Positions 54,016 through 62,935 of a stretch of DNA of 64,000 bases are shown here, one piece after another. Position 1 is the stretch's first letter, and each line of letters begins with the position of its first letter. The translations under genes and the position numbers were made by a program. Under the pieces are notes generated by a model. The model searched no databases. It was not told where the DNA came from and saw only the letters and a program-made list of their open reading frames with translations. This stretch comes from Paenibacillus tyrphae (lineage in GTDB: Bacteria > Bacillota > Bacilli > Paenibacillales > NBRC-103111): the NCBI RefSeq assembly GCF_027925525.1, contig NZ_BSDJ01000015.1:62001-126000 (forward strand), given 5' to 3'.

Positions 54016-55590
54016 TTACAGGCTCTGTTCGGTCACTCCCGTTACAGGATCGAAGGTCAGCATCTTGGTCCCGATCTTATCGATGAAGAAGCGATCATGG
54101 CTTACCGTAATGACCGCGCCGGGAAAATGGATCAGAGCTTGCTCCATTACCTGTATGCTCGTGAGGTCCAGATGGTTGGTCGGCTCGTCCAAGATAATAA
54201 CGGCCGCACCCGAGAGAAGACACTTAGCCAGAGCCACCCGAGCCTTCTGCCCGCCGGACAGATTGCCGATCGCCTTGCTTAGATCCGCCTCCGAGAATTG
54301 CAGCATAGCTAGGAATTTGTTCACCTTTTTGCGCGGAGCGTCCAATCCCAATCCATACGTATTCACCGCGTGGCTGACGGTATCCTTAGGATCAAGTTCC
54401 TCCCACATCCGGTTGAAGTAGGCATAGTTAACGCCTTTCTCCCAGACAACCTCCCCGGAAACCGGCTTCTCCTGCCCGGAAAGCGCCTTAATGAGTGTGG
54501 ACTTCCCGCTTCCGTTCGGTCCCACGATGACCAAACGATCTTCCTTCTGAATATCGAAGCTAACGTTCTCGAAGATCTGTCTACCCTCGTATGTCTGCCC
54601 GATCTTCTTCACTTCGCATAGCTTGTCCGGGAAGCGCAACCTCTCGTAGATATCGGTAATCAGCACGTTAACGGGATGCGGCTCTATCCGCTTCTTGTTA
54701 TCCGCCAGCTTACGCGAGAGTCGGTCCTTGGAACCGGAATTCCGGTTCGCGCGATCGTCGATCGCCTCGGATTCCATGAGCAGCAGCTCTTCCTCCCACT
54801 CGAACTGGCGGTCCAGCTCCTTCTTGCGCATCTTCTTCTTACGGACGTAATCGGTGTAATTGCCTTCGTATTCCTGAAAATGATAGTTCTCGATCTCGAT
54901 CGTACGCGTGACGACCTTGTCGATAAATTGCCGATCATGCGACACCAGAATCATGGCTCCCTTGAATCGGTACAGCCACTGCTCCAGCCATGCGATCCCT
55001 TCCATATCCAAGTAATTCGTCGGCTCGTCGAGCAGAACGACATCAGGCAGCTCGATTAGCATCTTCGCAAGCGCCGCGCGGTTACGCCATCCTCCGGATA
55101 ACTCATCGATTGGCTGGTTGCGGGATCTGTCTTTAAACCCTAACTTCGTAAGGACCGTATTAATCTCGACGGAAACGTTCCAGCCATCGAGATGATCCAT
55201 TTGTTCGAATAACTCCGCTTGCCTTGCTAACAGCGCATTCATCTCGCGATCATCTGTAACCATGCTCAGCTTATCTCCGACCTCTTGCAGCTCTCGTTCG
55301 ATAAGGGCAACCTCCTCGAAGCACGCTTCCAGTTCTTGCTGAACGGACAGGCTTCCGCTGAGTTCCGAGAATTGCGAAAAATATCCGATTCGCACCTGAG
55401 GATCTATTTCTACTCTGCCGGACGTCGGCTCTTCCTTGCCCATGATGAGCTTAAATACCGTTGACTTACCGGCGCCGTTCCGTCCGATTAGGCCGATACG
55501 TTCCCCTTGCATAACTCGAAAATAAATGTCGCGAAAGATCATAGACTCTTCGTACTTCTTCGTGACGTTCTCCAACCGTATTACGCTCAT
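54016..55590 (-). CDS. ABC-F family ATPase
   Basis: 524 residues from ATG 55590 (AAGGGTG 6 bases upstream). Tandem ABC domains: GRNGAGKSTVFKLI and GPNGSGKSTLIKAL Walker A motifs, LSGGWRNRAALAK and LSGGQKARVALAK signatures, LLDEPTNYLD and ILDEPTNHLD Walker B motifs. The intervening arm is long and charged (YVRKKKMRKKELDRQFEWEE). Family members gate the ribosomal E site or protect it from antibiotics. Composition (34 G+C of 60 at 54781-54840) matches the host. The 309 bases between it and the AT-rich ABC-F gene hold no gene. Confidence 0.9.
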   Translation of the reverse strand: MSVIRLENVTKKYEESMIFRDIYFRVMQGERIGLIGRNGAGKSTVFKLIMGKEEPTSGRVEIDPQVRIGYFSQFSELSGSLSVQQELEACFEEVALIERELQEVGDKLSMVTDDREMNALLARQAELFEQMDHLDGWNVSVEINTVLTKLGFKDRSRNQPIDELSGGWRNRAALAKMLIELPDVVLLDEPTNYLDMEGIAWLEQWLYRFKGAMILVSHDRQFIDKVVTRTIEIENYHFQEYEGNYTDYVRKKKMRKKELDRQFEWEEELLLMESEAIDDRANRNSGSKDRLSRKLADNKKRIEPHPVNVLITDIYERLRFPDKLCEVKKIGQTYEGRQIFENVSFDIQKEDRLVIVGPNGSGKSTLIKALSGQEKPVSGEVVWEKGVNYAYFNRMWEELDPKDTVSHAVNTYGLGLDAPRKKVNKFLAMLQFSEADLSKAIGNLSGGQKARVALAKCLLSGAAVIILDEPTNHLDLTSIQVMEQALIHFPGAVITVSHDRFFIDKIGTKMLTFDPVTGVTEQSL

Positions 55591-55758
55591 GGCTATCACC
55601 CTTCTGATTTCAACACTCTAGAGTGATTATACCACCCTCGCCTTAAGGATACTTCACGCTCTAGAGAGATCCCATAAATGAGCTTGCATATTAACACCAA
55701 TTAGTGTAATATAAGTGATCTGGCGAACGTTAAAGGTTACTATACTTTGTTATTCTAT

Positions 55759-55835
<77 letters not shown>

Positions 55836-55866
55836 ACTTACAATTTTGTCTCGACACATATATGAG

Positions 55867-55907
55867 AATGCCTTTAAATCACTGATGTGGCTTAAAGGCA
55901 TTTTTGC
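55867..55907 (+). terminator. terminator of tRNA-fMet
   Basis: AATGCCTTTAA ... TTAAAGGCATT stem with a TTTTTGCG tail, 31 bases after the tRNA CCA end. Confidence 0.88.
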
Positions 55908-55965
55908 GTTATCTTATATATTTATGGATACTGTATATGCCCTGCGAGGAAACGAGCAAGTTGCT

Positions 55966-56007
55966 CTTATTTGTGATACGGTTCACTTATCGCCAAAAAG
56001 GCGAAAT
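55966..56007 (-). other. rlmH-type attachment-site repeat, copy 3
   Basis: Plus-strand TATTTGTGATACGGTTC, then 15 bases to GGCGAAAT. Core is degenerate at one or two positions and the left TTCGCC arm is missing, so this is the most decayed copy. The surrounding gap (55908-56264) holds no supported gene. Confidence 0.5.
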
Positions 56008-56264
56008 CGCATGGCGCCGCAGCAAGTAGGTTTCGCCTGAATTGGGGCATCTTCTGCCTATTGAACGCAACTGCAACTTATTCTCATCAATTGAATCTCG
56101 TCAAAACCTGTGCTGATCACTTATGCATGACCTCACCAGTACGAGCGAAACCATACAGGAGTGCCTATACCGTCACCATATTCGGCGGATCTGACACCGA
56201 CCCTCAGGATCACAACAAACCGGAAGTTATTATAGCATCGATCCTAGGAGTGCCGACGGAAGTG

Positions 56265-56750
56265 CTAATTATGACTAATTTTGATTTCGAGCAGCTCATA
56301 CTGAAGATTGCCCATCGGCGCGTTTACGTTAATTATATCCCCTACCTTTTTGCCCAAAAGACCCTTTCCGAGCGGGCTTTCGTAAGATATTTTGTTCTCC
56401 GCTACATTCGCTTCAGCCGGACCGACAATGCGGTATTCAATCCTCTCGGCAAATTCAATATCATTCAAGATCACATAAGAACCTACGCCGACTTCATTCA
56501 AGTCCACACTGTCCGCACTCACGACTCGTGCCCGCTTTATCATCCGCTCCAGGACCAAAATCCGGGTTTCCATGTGCGATTGATCATCCTTGGCAGAATG
56601 GTACTCACTGTTTTCTTTAAGATCGCCATAACTAATCGCCACTTTCAACCGCTCCGCCAACTCCTTACGCTTGACCGTCTTGAGCTCGTTGAGTTCTTCC
56701 TCTATCTGCTCCAAGCCCTCTTGCGTCAATATTACTTCATCTTTATTCAT
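56265..56750 (-). CDS. greA: GreA/GreB transcript cleavage factor
   Basis: 161 residues from ATG 56750 (GAGGG 8 bases upstream). N-terminal coiled coil with LTQEGLEQIEEELNELKTVK and the tip acidic pair in YGDLKENSEYHSAKDDQ, then the C-terminal FKBP-like domain ending SPLGKGLLGKKVGDIINVNA. The protein enters the RNA polymerase secondary channel and stimulates cleavage of backtracked RNA. This is likely a second greA, since the main copy usually lies elsewhere in Bacillales. It sits with nfo between attachment-like repeats 2 and 3. Confidence 0.9.
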   Translation of the reverse strand: MNKDEVILTQEGLEQIEEELNELKTVKRKELAERLKVAISYGDLKENSEYHSAKDDQSHMETRILVLERMIKRARVVSADSVDLNEVGVGSYVILNDIEFAERIEYRIVGPAEANVAENKISYESPLGKGLLGKKVGDIINVNAPMGNLQYELLEIKISHN

Positions 56751-56882
56751 AGTTTCAGCCCTCATTCCCTGTAGTCTATACCATATTACCTTACTTGGAG
56801 CGCAATAGCTAAAATAGTTATTGGATATTTGGATGGCAGAAAATTGGGCGGCGCGAAATTCGGATGGACCGAGCTAAGCGTC

Positions 56883-57752
56883 TTATTTTTCTATCGGTTC
56901 TGTTAACTCTCTTTTCAGTAAAGCAATTTCATGTTTATACGGAGGGTTTTTATATTTAATAGGTCCTATAGATGGGGTTTCGAGCAGTTTGGGGATATTA
57001 GAAAGTTGAGGATGGTGAACAATATAGTCTAAGGCTTGCAGACCTATAAGTCCATGTCCGATATTCTCATGCCGATCTTTACGGGAGCCGCGTTCGTTCT
57101 TGGAATCATTAATGTGAAGCACCTTTAACCGATTAAGCCCAATGATGCGATCGAACTGATCAATCACGCCGTCAAAGTCATGGACAATATCGTATCCGGC
57201 ATCATGAACGTGGCAAGTGTCCAAGCAAATTGAAAGACACTCATTGTTGGTTACTCCGTTTATAATGCGAGCCAGTTCCTCAAAGCGAACGCCACATTCC
57301 GTGCCTTTACCGGCCATCGTCTCTAACGAGATTTGAACTTTTTCATTCCGGGTAAGAACTTCATTAAGCCCCTTAATGATCTTGTTAAGTCCCTTGTCTA
57401 CTCCTTCTCCAACGTGTGATCCGGGATGCATAACAATCTGTTCCGAACCCAATGCTTCCGTCCGTTCCATTTCATCGCGCATAAAGGCAATGCTATGACT
57501 GAATACTTGATTGTTCCTAGAATTCCCCAGATTGACCAGGAAAGGAGCGTGAACAACAATATTGCTGATTCCATGCTCTTTCATATGCGCATGCCCCTCT
57601 AGAATCTTGTAATCAGAGATCGGTTTTCTTTTAGTATTTTGTGGAGCACCGGTGTATATCAGGAATGTATTCGCTCCATAAGAAGCAGCCTCTTTGCTGG
57701 CTTTAAGTAACATCTCCTTGCCGCCCATGGATACGTGACTTCCGATTAGCAT
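56883..57752 (-). CDS. nfo: deoxyribonuclease IV (AP endonuclease IV)
   Basis: 289 residues, normal length. TIM-barrel signature blocks: [20 protein letters not shown] at the N-terminus, [43 protein letters not shown], and [20 protein letters not shown] with the zinc-binding His/Asp/Glu set. It cleaves DNA at abasic sites and oxidised 3' ends. It precedes greA on the same strand by 132 bases. Located between attachment-like repeats 2 and 3, it may be cargo or a displaced chromosomal copy. Confidence 0.93.
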   Translation of the reverse strand: MLIGSHVSMGGKEMLLKASKEAASYGANTFLIYTGAPQNTKRKPISDYKILEGHAHMKEHGISNIVVHAPFLVNLGNSRNNQVFSHSIAFMRDEMERTEALGSEQIVMHPGSHVGEGVDKGLNKIIKGLNEVLTRNEKVQISLETMAGKGTECGVRFEELARIINGVTNNECLSICLDTCHVHDAGYDIVHDFDGVIDQFDRIIGLNRLKVLHINDSKNERGSRKDRHENIGHGLIGLQALDYIVHHPQLSNIPKLLETPSIGPIKYKNPPYKHEIALLKRELTEPIEK

Positions 57753-57904
57753 GTATTATCCCCCGAATTCCGCATTTCGTTTAACAGATTATTTTCAGCG
57801 TTTACGGGAAGAGAGGATGTTATACATCAGGCAATTAACAACTGACAAACTGAAACGACAGCGTTCGACCCTAGTCCACAACACCCTATCTGGCGCTCCC
57901 CCTT

Positions 57905-57957
57905 AATTTTCGCCTCACTTATGATACGGTTCATCTTAACGGGTCTATCGGCGAAAA
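57905..57957 (-). other. rlmH-type attachment-site repeat, copy 2
   Basis: Plus-strand TTTTCGCC, TCACTTATGATACGGTTC identical to the rlmH copy over 18 bases, then 17 bases to GGCGAAAA. Both inverted arms intact. It is the closest copy to rlmH (about 500 bases away). Confidence 0.75.
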
Positions 57958-58400
57958 ATGCGCCTAAATGTGACGCCGGCGGCATTCCCGGCTTCAAAAG
58001 CAACTAGAGTTTTTGCAGTTAAGCTCTGCAACGTAGAACTTACCGAACTACTGCCAAAAACCACGAGAGCCGAAGCAGCGGGGCAAGTTCTTCATAACCC
58101 CTTCCCAATCGTTCACAGGAGTCAGGTTTGTAATTAATCCCGCTCCTCCCTTATGCTTTTCTCGTATACGCACTTGTACAATATGGAGGGTGAGGATTAT
58201 TGGAGTAAATATGGAAATCTCCCCGGTTAGACCCCTACCTTCCGTTTAATATGTATAGGTCTAATGGACTAGAAAATTTAACTTCTTTTTGCTTATATTT
58301 CTTCCATCATATCACATAATGGAAAATGGTGGGTAGTTTCGTCGGTTTATCTCAGCTCTCTAGACACTAGCTGATGAGCTTACTTCCGTATGCCCTCAGC
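57958..58400. other. gene-free segment between attachment repeats 1 and 2
   Basis: About 440 bases with no supported coding sequence or RNA. AT-rich in its second half. If the repeats are attachment sites, this is a deleted or empty cassette. Confidence 0.5.
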
Positions 58401-58432
58401 TCAATTTTTCGCCGTCACTTATGATACGGTTC
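58401..58432 (-). other. rlmH-type attachment-site repeat, copy 1 (in rlmH)
   Basis: The 3' end of rlmH. Plus-strand TTTTTCGCC-G-TCACTTATGATACGGTTC; the core is coding (Glu-Pro-Tyr-His-Lys-stop) and the TTCGCC arm lies just outside the gene. This is the position equivalent to SCC attB/attR in staphylococci. Confidence 0.75.
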
Positions 58433-58894
58433 CCCCCGCATTATCTTAAACGCCCGATACACCTGCTCCACCAGCACCAGCCGCATAAGCTGGTGCGGCA
58501 GCGTCATGCGCCCGAACGACAGCTTGAGGTCCGCGCGTGCAAGCACTTCTGGGGCAAGCCCCAGCGAGCCTCCGATAACAAAAGCCACGTGGCTGCGCCC
58601 ATACGTGGCAAGGTCTTGCACCTGCCGCGCGAGCTCCTCGCTCGACAGCGGCTTCCCGTCGATGGCTAAAGCCACGACGTAAGCGTCGGCGTGCAGCTTC
58701 GCGAGAATGCGCTCGCCCTCGCGCTGTTTCACCTGCACCTCCTCCGCGGCGCTCATGGATTCCGGCGCCTTCTCGTCCGGTACTTCGACAATCTGCACCT
58801 TGGCATACGGCCCCAAACGCTTGACGTACTCGGCGATCCCCTGTACCAGATAATTCTCCTTCAATTTCCCTACAGTGATAATCTGAATATTCAT
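58415..58894 (-). CDS. rlmH: 23S rRNA (pseudouridine-1915-N3)-methyltransferase
   Basis: 159 residues, the universal length. SPOUT fold: [20 protein letters not shown] at the N-terminus, [20 protein letters not shown] as SAM-binding knot, and the conserved C-terminal [19 protein letters not shown] with RGEPYHK. It methylates pseudouridine 1915 of 23S rRNA. In staphylococci (orfX) its 3' end is the SCC integration site, and the same end is repeated downstream here. It belongs to the origin-proximal wal-yyc neighbourhood. Confidence 0.97.
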   Translation of the reverse strand: MNIQIITVGKLKENYLVQGIAEYVKRLGPYAKVQIVEVPDEKAPESMSAAEEVQVKQREGERILAKLHADAYVVALAIDGKPLSSEELARQVQDLATYGRSHVAFVIGGSLGLAPEVLARADLKLSFGRMTLPHQLMRLVLVEQVYRAFKIMRGEPYHK

Positions 58895-59061
58895 CCGCTT
58901 GCTCTTCCTCTCTCGTCTACCCTTTACTTGTCCTGTTCGAGGTGTCGTGGAGTTTCTTCACCTTTTCATTGTTCTCTCCAAAGAAACTTTAACTTAACAA
59001 GAAACAAATGTGATATTATGTAAATTGAACTATATTATTACTCGAAAGAAGGTAAAAAACA

Positions 59062-59778
59062 ATGGCCCTTAACCGCATACTTGCCATTCTGGCCGCTTCT
59101 TTCGCAGCTCTAACACTCGCTGCTTCCCCAGCCGCTACAGCGCCAAACTTGGGAAACGCTCCCGTCTCAAATGAACAAGTAGCCACCCCAACTGTACCTG
59201 TTATTGTCGGCAAGCCCCAAGGTCAGAATAACCTTGCCATTGCCTTTGTTGATCAAGCGTTAAAGGGAAATGACTCGACGCTTCTTACTCCCCAAGGCAA
59301 TCTAACGGAGCGGTACGCCTATTCGACGTACTCCATTCCTTATAAAGTTATAGAAGAAGGCAACGACATTATCGGGCCAAGGGAACAAGATTCCTTCTTG
59401 TGTAGCGCTCCAAATGGCGGCACTACTACCATTGTAAATCCGGTTGAAGTTCGCGCCAACGTCCAGATTCAATCTAACGTCGGCATTGAACTAAGAAAAC
59501 TCATCAATCTCGTATGGACTGGTCAGACGAACGGATCATTTAAACACACCTATTCCAAAGCAAAAGTATACTCTGCTCCGGAATCCGTTCATAACCATCG
59601 TGATTATTACGGTGCGATCCAGTATGATTTAGGAACAACCGTTGTGAATCGAACCGACATTTACCATGTATATAGCGGAGATCGAATCCTCTATACTGCC
59701 ACCTATGACCGCGGCCAACAAAGAATCAACGTCAAAATCCCCAAAGCCGTTGAATACGCCAAAGACTTCTACTTGTAA
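59062..59778 (+). CDS. secreted protein of unknown function, 238 aa
   Basis: ATG after GAAAGAAGG. Signal peptide (RILAILAASFAALTLAASPA) with cleavage near ATA. The mature part is beta-rich: alternating strands such as STYSIPYKVIEEG, VNPVEVRANVQIQSNVGIEL and DIYHVYSGDRILYTATYDRG, with one cysteine. The Ser/Thr-rich alternating pattern is reminiscent of aerolysin-type pore formers but no motif proves it. It is on the opposite strand to the rlmH-htrA run and interrupts that conserved block. Function unknown. Confidence 0.7.
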   Translation: MALNRILAILAASFAALTLAASPAATAPNLGNAPVSNEQVATPTVPVIVGKPQGQNNLAIAFVDQALKGNDSTLLTPQGNLTERYAYSTYSIPYKVIEEGNDIIGPREQDSFLCSAPNGGTTTIVNPVEVRANVQIQSNVGIELRKLINLVWTGQTNGSFKHTYSKAKVYSAPESVHNHRDYYGAIQYDLGTTVVNRTDIYHVYSGDRILYTATYDRGQQRINVKIPKAVEYAKDFYL

Positions 59779-59808
59779 AATCACCGCCGCTGCACCATAA
59801 CCAGCTAT

Positions 59809-59872
59809 AAGAAAAACTTCTATCGAAGTCTATTCATGGATGAGCGACCGCGGTTTAACGGAAGTTTTTCTT
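59809..59872 (+). terminator. terminator of the secreted protein gene
   Basis: AAGAAAAACTTC pairs with GAAGTTTTTCTT around a 40-base loop. A second inverted repeat (GATATAGAATTT/AAATTCTATATC, 59875-59921) follows and may serve the opposite strand. Confidence 0.65.
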
Positions 59873-59998
59873 GAGATATAGAATTTGTTCAGCTTCGCTG
59901 AAAATTTATAAATTCTATATCGTTAAAAAAAAGGAAGGCCGCACCAAGCCAGCCCTCCGACAATCATTCTATATTTATCTCCATACCTCGACAAACTC

Positions 59999-60166
59999 CT
60001 ACACAACCAGGAAACGCCCCGGCTCGGCACACCGTTCGCAATGCGGAGGCGGGTCCCAGCCTGTAAACTTTACTTCCTCCAAGTCCACGATATCCGGCGC
60101 GTCCTCGTATTCGTCCACGAACATATCGATGGCCAGCTCTAGGTGCTCTTTACAAACTACATGCAT
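59999..60166 (-). CDS. CxxH/CxxC zinc-finger-like small protein
   Basis: 55 residues. CKEH at 5-8 and CERC at 43-46 give the CxxH...CxxC arrangement of the Bacillales family (YyzF-like) that is encoded between htrA and rlmH. Acidic middle (FVDEYEDAPDIVDLEE). ATG at 60166 follows AAAAGGGG by 9 bases. Function unknown; the four ligands could hold one zinc. Its position between htrA and rlmH supports the assignment. Confidence 0.85.
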   Translation of the reverse strand: MHVVCKEHLELAIDMFVDEYEDAPDIVDLEEVKFTGWDPPPHCERCAEPGRFLVV

Positions 60167-60284
60167 AAGATAAGACCCCTTTTTCTTTTAACCCTTATAA
60201 AATCGCACACCGTTTCGCTCTATACAGCCTTTGCTTTCATTGTTCCCCAAAAGCGGCCGCGACTTACAGCTTTCCCTAATCAAA

Positions 60285-61577
60285 CTAACGATCCTTTAGC
60301 TCAGCCAGCGTGACTTGAACCGTGTTCTTCTTCGCTCCCCGATAATACGTGACGGCAAGCTTTTCTCCGATCTTTTTGTGCCCATAAATGTACTTGCGCA
60401 GCGCCAGCGTGCCATCAACCGGCTTGCCGTCCAGCTCCACGATCACGTCGCTGGTTTTCAGCCCCGCGTCCTTGCCCGGACCGACGGCCTCGATCACCAG
60501 CACGCCTTTCTTGACATCCGACGGCAGCTTCAAGCTTTCGATGCCCGCATACGATTGCAAATCCTGTGTCACCACGCCGATGTAAGGGCGTTTGATTTTA
60601 TGATCCTTGATCAGCGTCTCAATGATCGATTTCGCCTGATTAATCGGGATCGCGAAGCCGAGGCCCTCTACGCCCATATCGGCGACCTTGAGCGTGTTAA
60701 TGCCGACGACCTTGCCGTCCAGATTCACGAGGGCGCCGCCGCTGTTCCCTTGGTTGATGGCCGCATCCGTCTGGATGACCTCCATCTCCCAGTCGAACTC
60801 GCCGTCCTTCCCAAGCGAAACGGGAATCGTCCGTTTGGGCCAGCTAATAATGCCCCGGGTCACCGTCGGCGCATACCCGAGTCCGAGCGGATTGCCTACG
60901 GCTAACGCCGTCTCCCCCGGCTTGAGCGCATCCGAATCGCCGAATTCGGCGATCTGCTTGATCTCGCTTCCGTCAATCTCCAGTACGGCCAGATCCGTAA
61001 TCTGATCGCGCCCGACCAACGTCGCCTTACGCCGCTCGCCGGTGATCGTAATGACGTCCAACTGCTGGAAGCCTTCCACGACATGGTTGTTCGTCACAAG
61101 GCGCACCTGATCTCCCGCCCGGGCAAAAATAACCCCCGAACCGAGACCCACCGCGCCGCCGCGTGCGTTTTCCTTCTCTCCCTCCCGACGGGAGCCGATA
61201 ATGCTCACAATCGTCGGCGATACCTTCGCTGCCGCGCCTACCACTGAATCGCTCGTCAGTCGCTCAGTGTCGACGCCTCCGCCGGTCGACGCTCCCGGAG
61301 ACGGCGCGGCCATCACCGAAACCGCCTGCGGCATCACATCATGCCCTGCCTCCCGATCGAACAGCATGAACAAGGCCGCCGTAACAACGGCCCCGCCAAC
61401 GGCTGGAAGCAGCCACGTCGGCAGCCTGACACCGGATCGGCCGGACGGCAAGCGCCAAGTCTCCCTTCGGGGTGCCTTCGTCGAATAAAAATCGTCGTCA
61501 AACAAACTCACCGCTGCCGCCCCCTGTTCCATCCCGCTCCGCACCCCATCCGAGGCCGAAAAATCTGCTATATCCAT
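60285..61577 (-). CDS. htrA: HtrA/DegP-type membrane serine protease
   Basis: 430 residues. One membrane helix near 50-70 (LPAVGGAVVTAALFMLFD) places the protease outside. Catalytic triad: His in LVTNNHVVEGF, Asp in ITDLAVLEI, and Ser in NQGNSGGALVNLDG. A PDZ domain covers about the last 95 residues (PYIGVVTQDLQSYAG, KTSDVIVELDGKPVDGT). It degrades or remodels misfolded exported proteins. In Bacillus this locus is htrC/yyxA downstream of walJ. Gene order here agrees. Confidence 0.94.
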   Translation of the reverse strand: MDIADFSASDGVRSGMEQGAAAVSLFDDDFYSTKAPRRETWRLPSGRSGVRLPTWLLPAVGGAVVTAALFMLFDREAGHDVMPQAVSVMAAPSPGASTGGGVDTERLTSDSVVGAAAKVSPTIVSIIGSRREGEKENARGGAVGLGSGVIFARAGDQVRLVTNNHVVEGFQQLDVITITGERRKATLVGRDQITDLAVLEIDGSEIKQIAEFGDSDALKPGETALAVGNPLGLGYAPTVTRGIISWPKRTIPVSLGKDGEFDWEMEVIQTDAAINQGNSGGALVNLDGKVVGINTLKVADMGVEGLGFAIPINQAKSIIETLIKDHKIKRPYIGVVTQDLQSYAGIESLKLPSDVKKGVLVIEAVGPGKDAGLKTSDVIVELDGKPVDGTLALRKYIYGHKKIGEKLAVTYYRGAKKNTVQVTLAELKDR

Positions 61578-61686
61578 TGTACCTTAAACTCTGGCAATCT
61601 CAAAAACTAAAAAAGAGGAATGATTTCCCTAAAGCTAGACTAGAATAAGAACATAACCTGCACCCGATCAAGGAAGGATGATGGAG

Positions 61687-61917
61687 ATGTCGAACCGCCG
61701 CATATCGTCTCATCTGGATGAAGTCGCTTGGATCGCCAAGCTTGCAGACCTCAAGGAAGACCATTACCGAAACTCTCTTTTACTGGGAGCCATTCTCGAG
61801 CTGCTGCTGGAAAAAGGGCTGCTCACCGCCCAAGAATTAGCTGCCAAAGTCCACACGCTGGAGGCGTCCGATCAGTCCACACTCCCGACTGGCTCTGGCA
61901 ACCGTCACCGGCATTAA
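61687..61917 (+). CDS. small unknown protein, 76 aa
   Basis: ATG 61687 lies 9 bases after AAGGAAGG; two earlier in-frame ATGs overlap or crowd that site. Helical: HLDEVAWIAKLADLKEDHYR, then LLLGAILELLLEKGLLTAQE and a short polar tail. No signal peptide. I do not recognise a domain. It is transcribed divergently from htrA, against the walJ-htrA direction. Confidence 0.55.
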   Translation: MSNRRISSHLDEVAWIAKLADLKEDHYRNSLLLGAILELLLEKGLLTAQELAAKVHTLEASDQSTLPTGSGNRHRH

Positions 61918-62111
61918 GACCATACTCTGCGGATCGCTGAAAAACAACGAGCTTTCCCAACACGCCATCAGCAAGCTTCACTTGAGCCGCCCTTGTGATT
62001 CGCCATGCGCCATCCTGCTCGAACCGCTTATGTACAAGCACCTAATACGATCCGATCCTTACTCGCGGCTCCAAAAGCATTCTATCCCCCGCTCCCTTGT
62101 CCCGGGAACGG

Positions 62112-62915
62112 CTAATCGTCCTTCAACACGTCCCACTCCGTCGACCGGTCATGATACGTGTCCATCAGCTTGGCGCGGTGATCGTCCGGAGCGAGCCGCT
62201 CCTCTACCATACTATTCACGGTCAGCCTGGCCAAATCCATCAGGTTATGGTCTCGGCTGAGATGCGCGAGATACACCCGCTTCGTCTTCGCCGTCATCAC
62301 GTCGACGAGGCCGATCCCGGCCGCTTCGTTGGACAAGTGGCCGACATCGCTCAAGATGCGCCGCTTGATGTTCCACGGATACCGGCCCATCCGCAGCATC
62401 TCGATATCGTGATTGGACTCCAGAACGAGCACATCGCTATCCTGAATTTTCTCCTTCACCTTGGAGCTCATGTAGCCGAGATCCGTCGCGACGCTCAACT
62501 TCTCTTCCTCGTGATAAAAGCAGTAGCCGACCGGCTCGGCCGCATCGTGCGAAATGCCGTACGATTCCACCTGCAGCGAGCCGAATTCGAGCATTTCCCC
62601 CGTCTTCATCACGCAGCGGTTCTCCTCCGCAATCTCGCCGATTTGCCGGTCGAGCTCGGCCCATGTCTTCTCATTGGCATAGACGGGCAAGTCGTACTTG
62701 CGCGCAACCGCACCCAGCCCTTTAATATGATCGGCATGCTCGTGCGTCACCACAATCGCATCCAGCTCGCTGGCCGACATGCCCCGTTCCTTCAACAGCT
62801 GATCTATCTTTTTCGCGCTGAGCCCGGCGTCGATCAGCACTTTGCCCTCCTCGGTCGCAACGACCGTGGCGTTGCCCGTCGAGCCGCTGCCCAGCACACA
62901 AAACCGTATCCCCAT
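62112..62915 (-). CDS. walJ: metallo-beta-lactamase-fold exonuclease/hydrolase WalJ (YycJ)
   Basis: 267 residues from ATG 62915 (AAGGAG 9 bases upstream); a TTG six bases earlier is less likely. MBL fold with RFCVLGSGSTGNATVV at the N-terminus, the metal site THEHADH, and later metal ligands in TDLGYMS and HLSRDHN. Family member of the WalRK operon; deletion in other Firmicutes affects cell-wall or mutation phenotypes. Located 20 bases after yycI. Confidence 0.93.
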   Translation of the reverse strand: MGIRFCVLGSGSTGNATVVATEEGKVLIDAGLSAKKIDQLLKERGMSASELDAIVVTHEHADHIKGLGAVARKYDLPVYANEKTWAELDRQIGEIAEENRCVMKTGEMLEFGSLQVESYGISHDAAEPVGYCFYHEEEKLSVATDLGYMSSKVKEKIQDSDVLVLESNHDIEMLRMGRYPWNIKRRILSDVGHLSNEAAGIGLVDVMTAKTKRVYLAHLSRDHNLMDLARLTVNSMVEERLAPDDHRAKLMDTYHDRSTEWDVLKDD

Positions 62916-62935
62916 GTTCAAAACTCCTTAGCCGC

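Noticed and set aside
56061..56774. 237-codon plus-strand frame opposite greA
   Set aside because: It lies over greA, whose motifs are unambiguous, and lacks any recognisable domain.
62145..62156. Another copy of the rlmH attachment motif (tcatgatacgtg)
   Set aside because: It is within walJ coding sequence, diverges after the first bases, and lacks the inverted arms.
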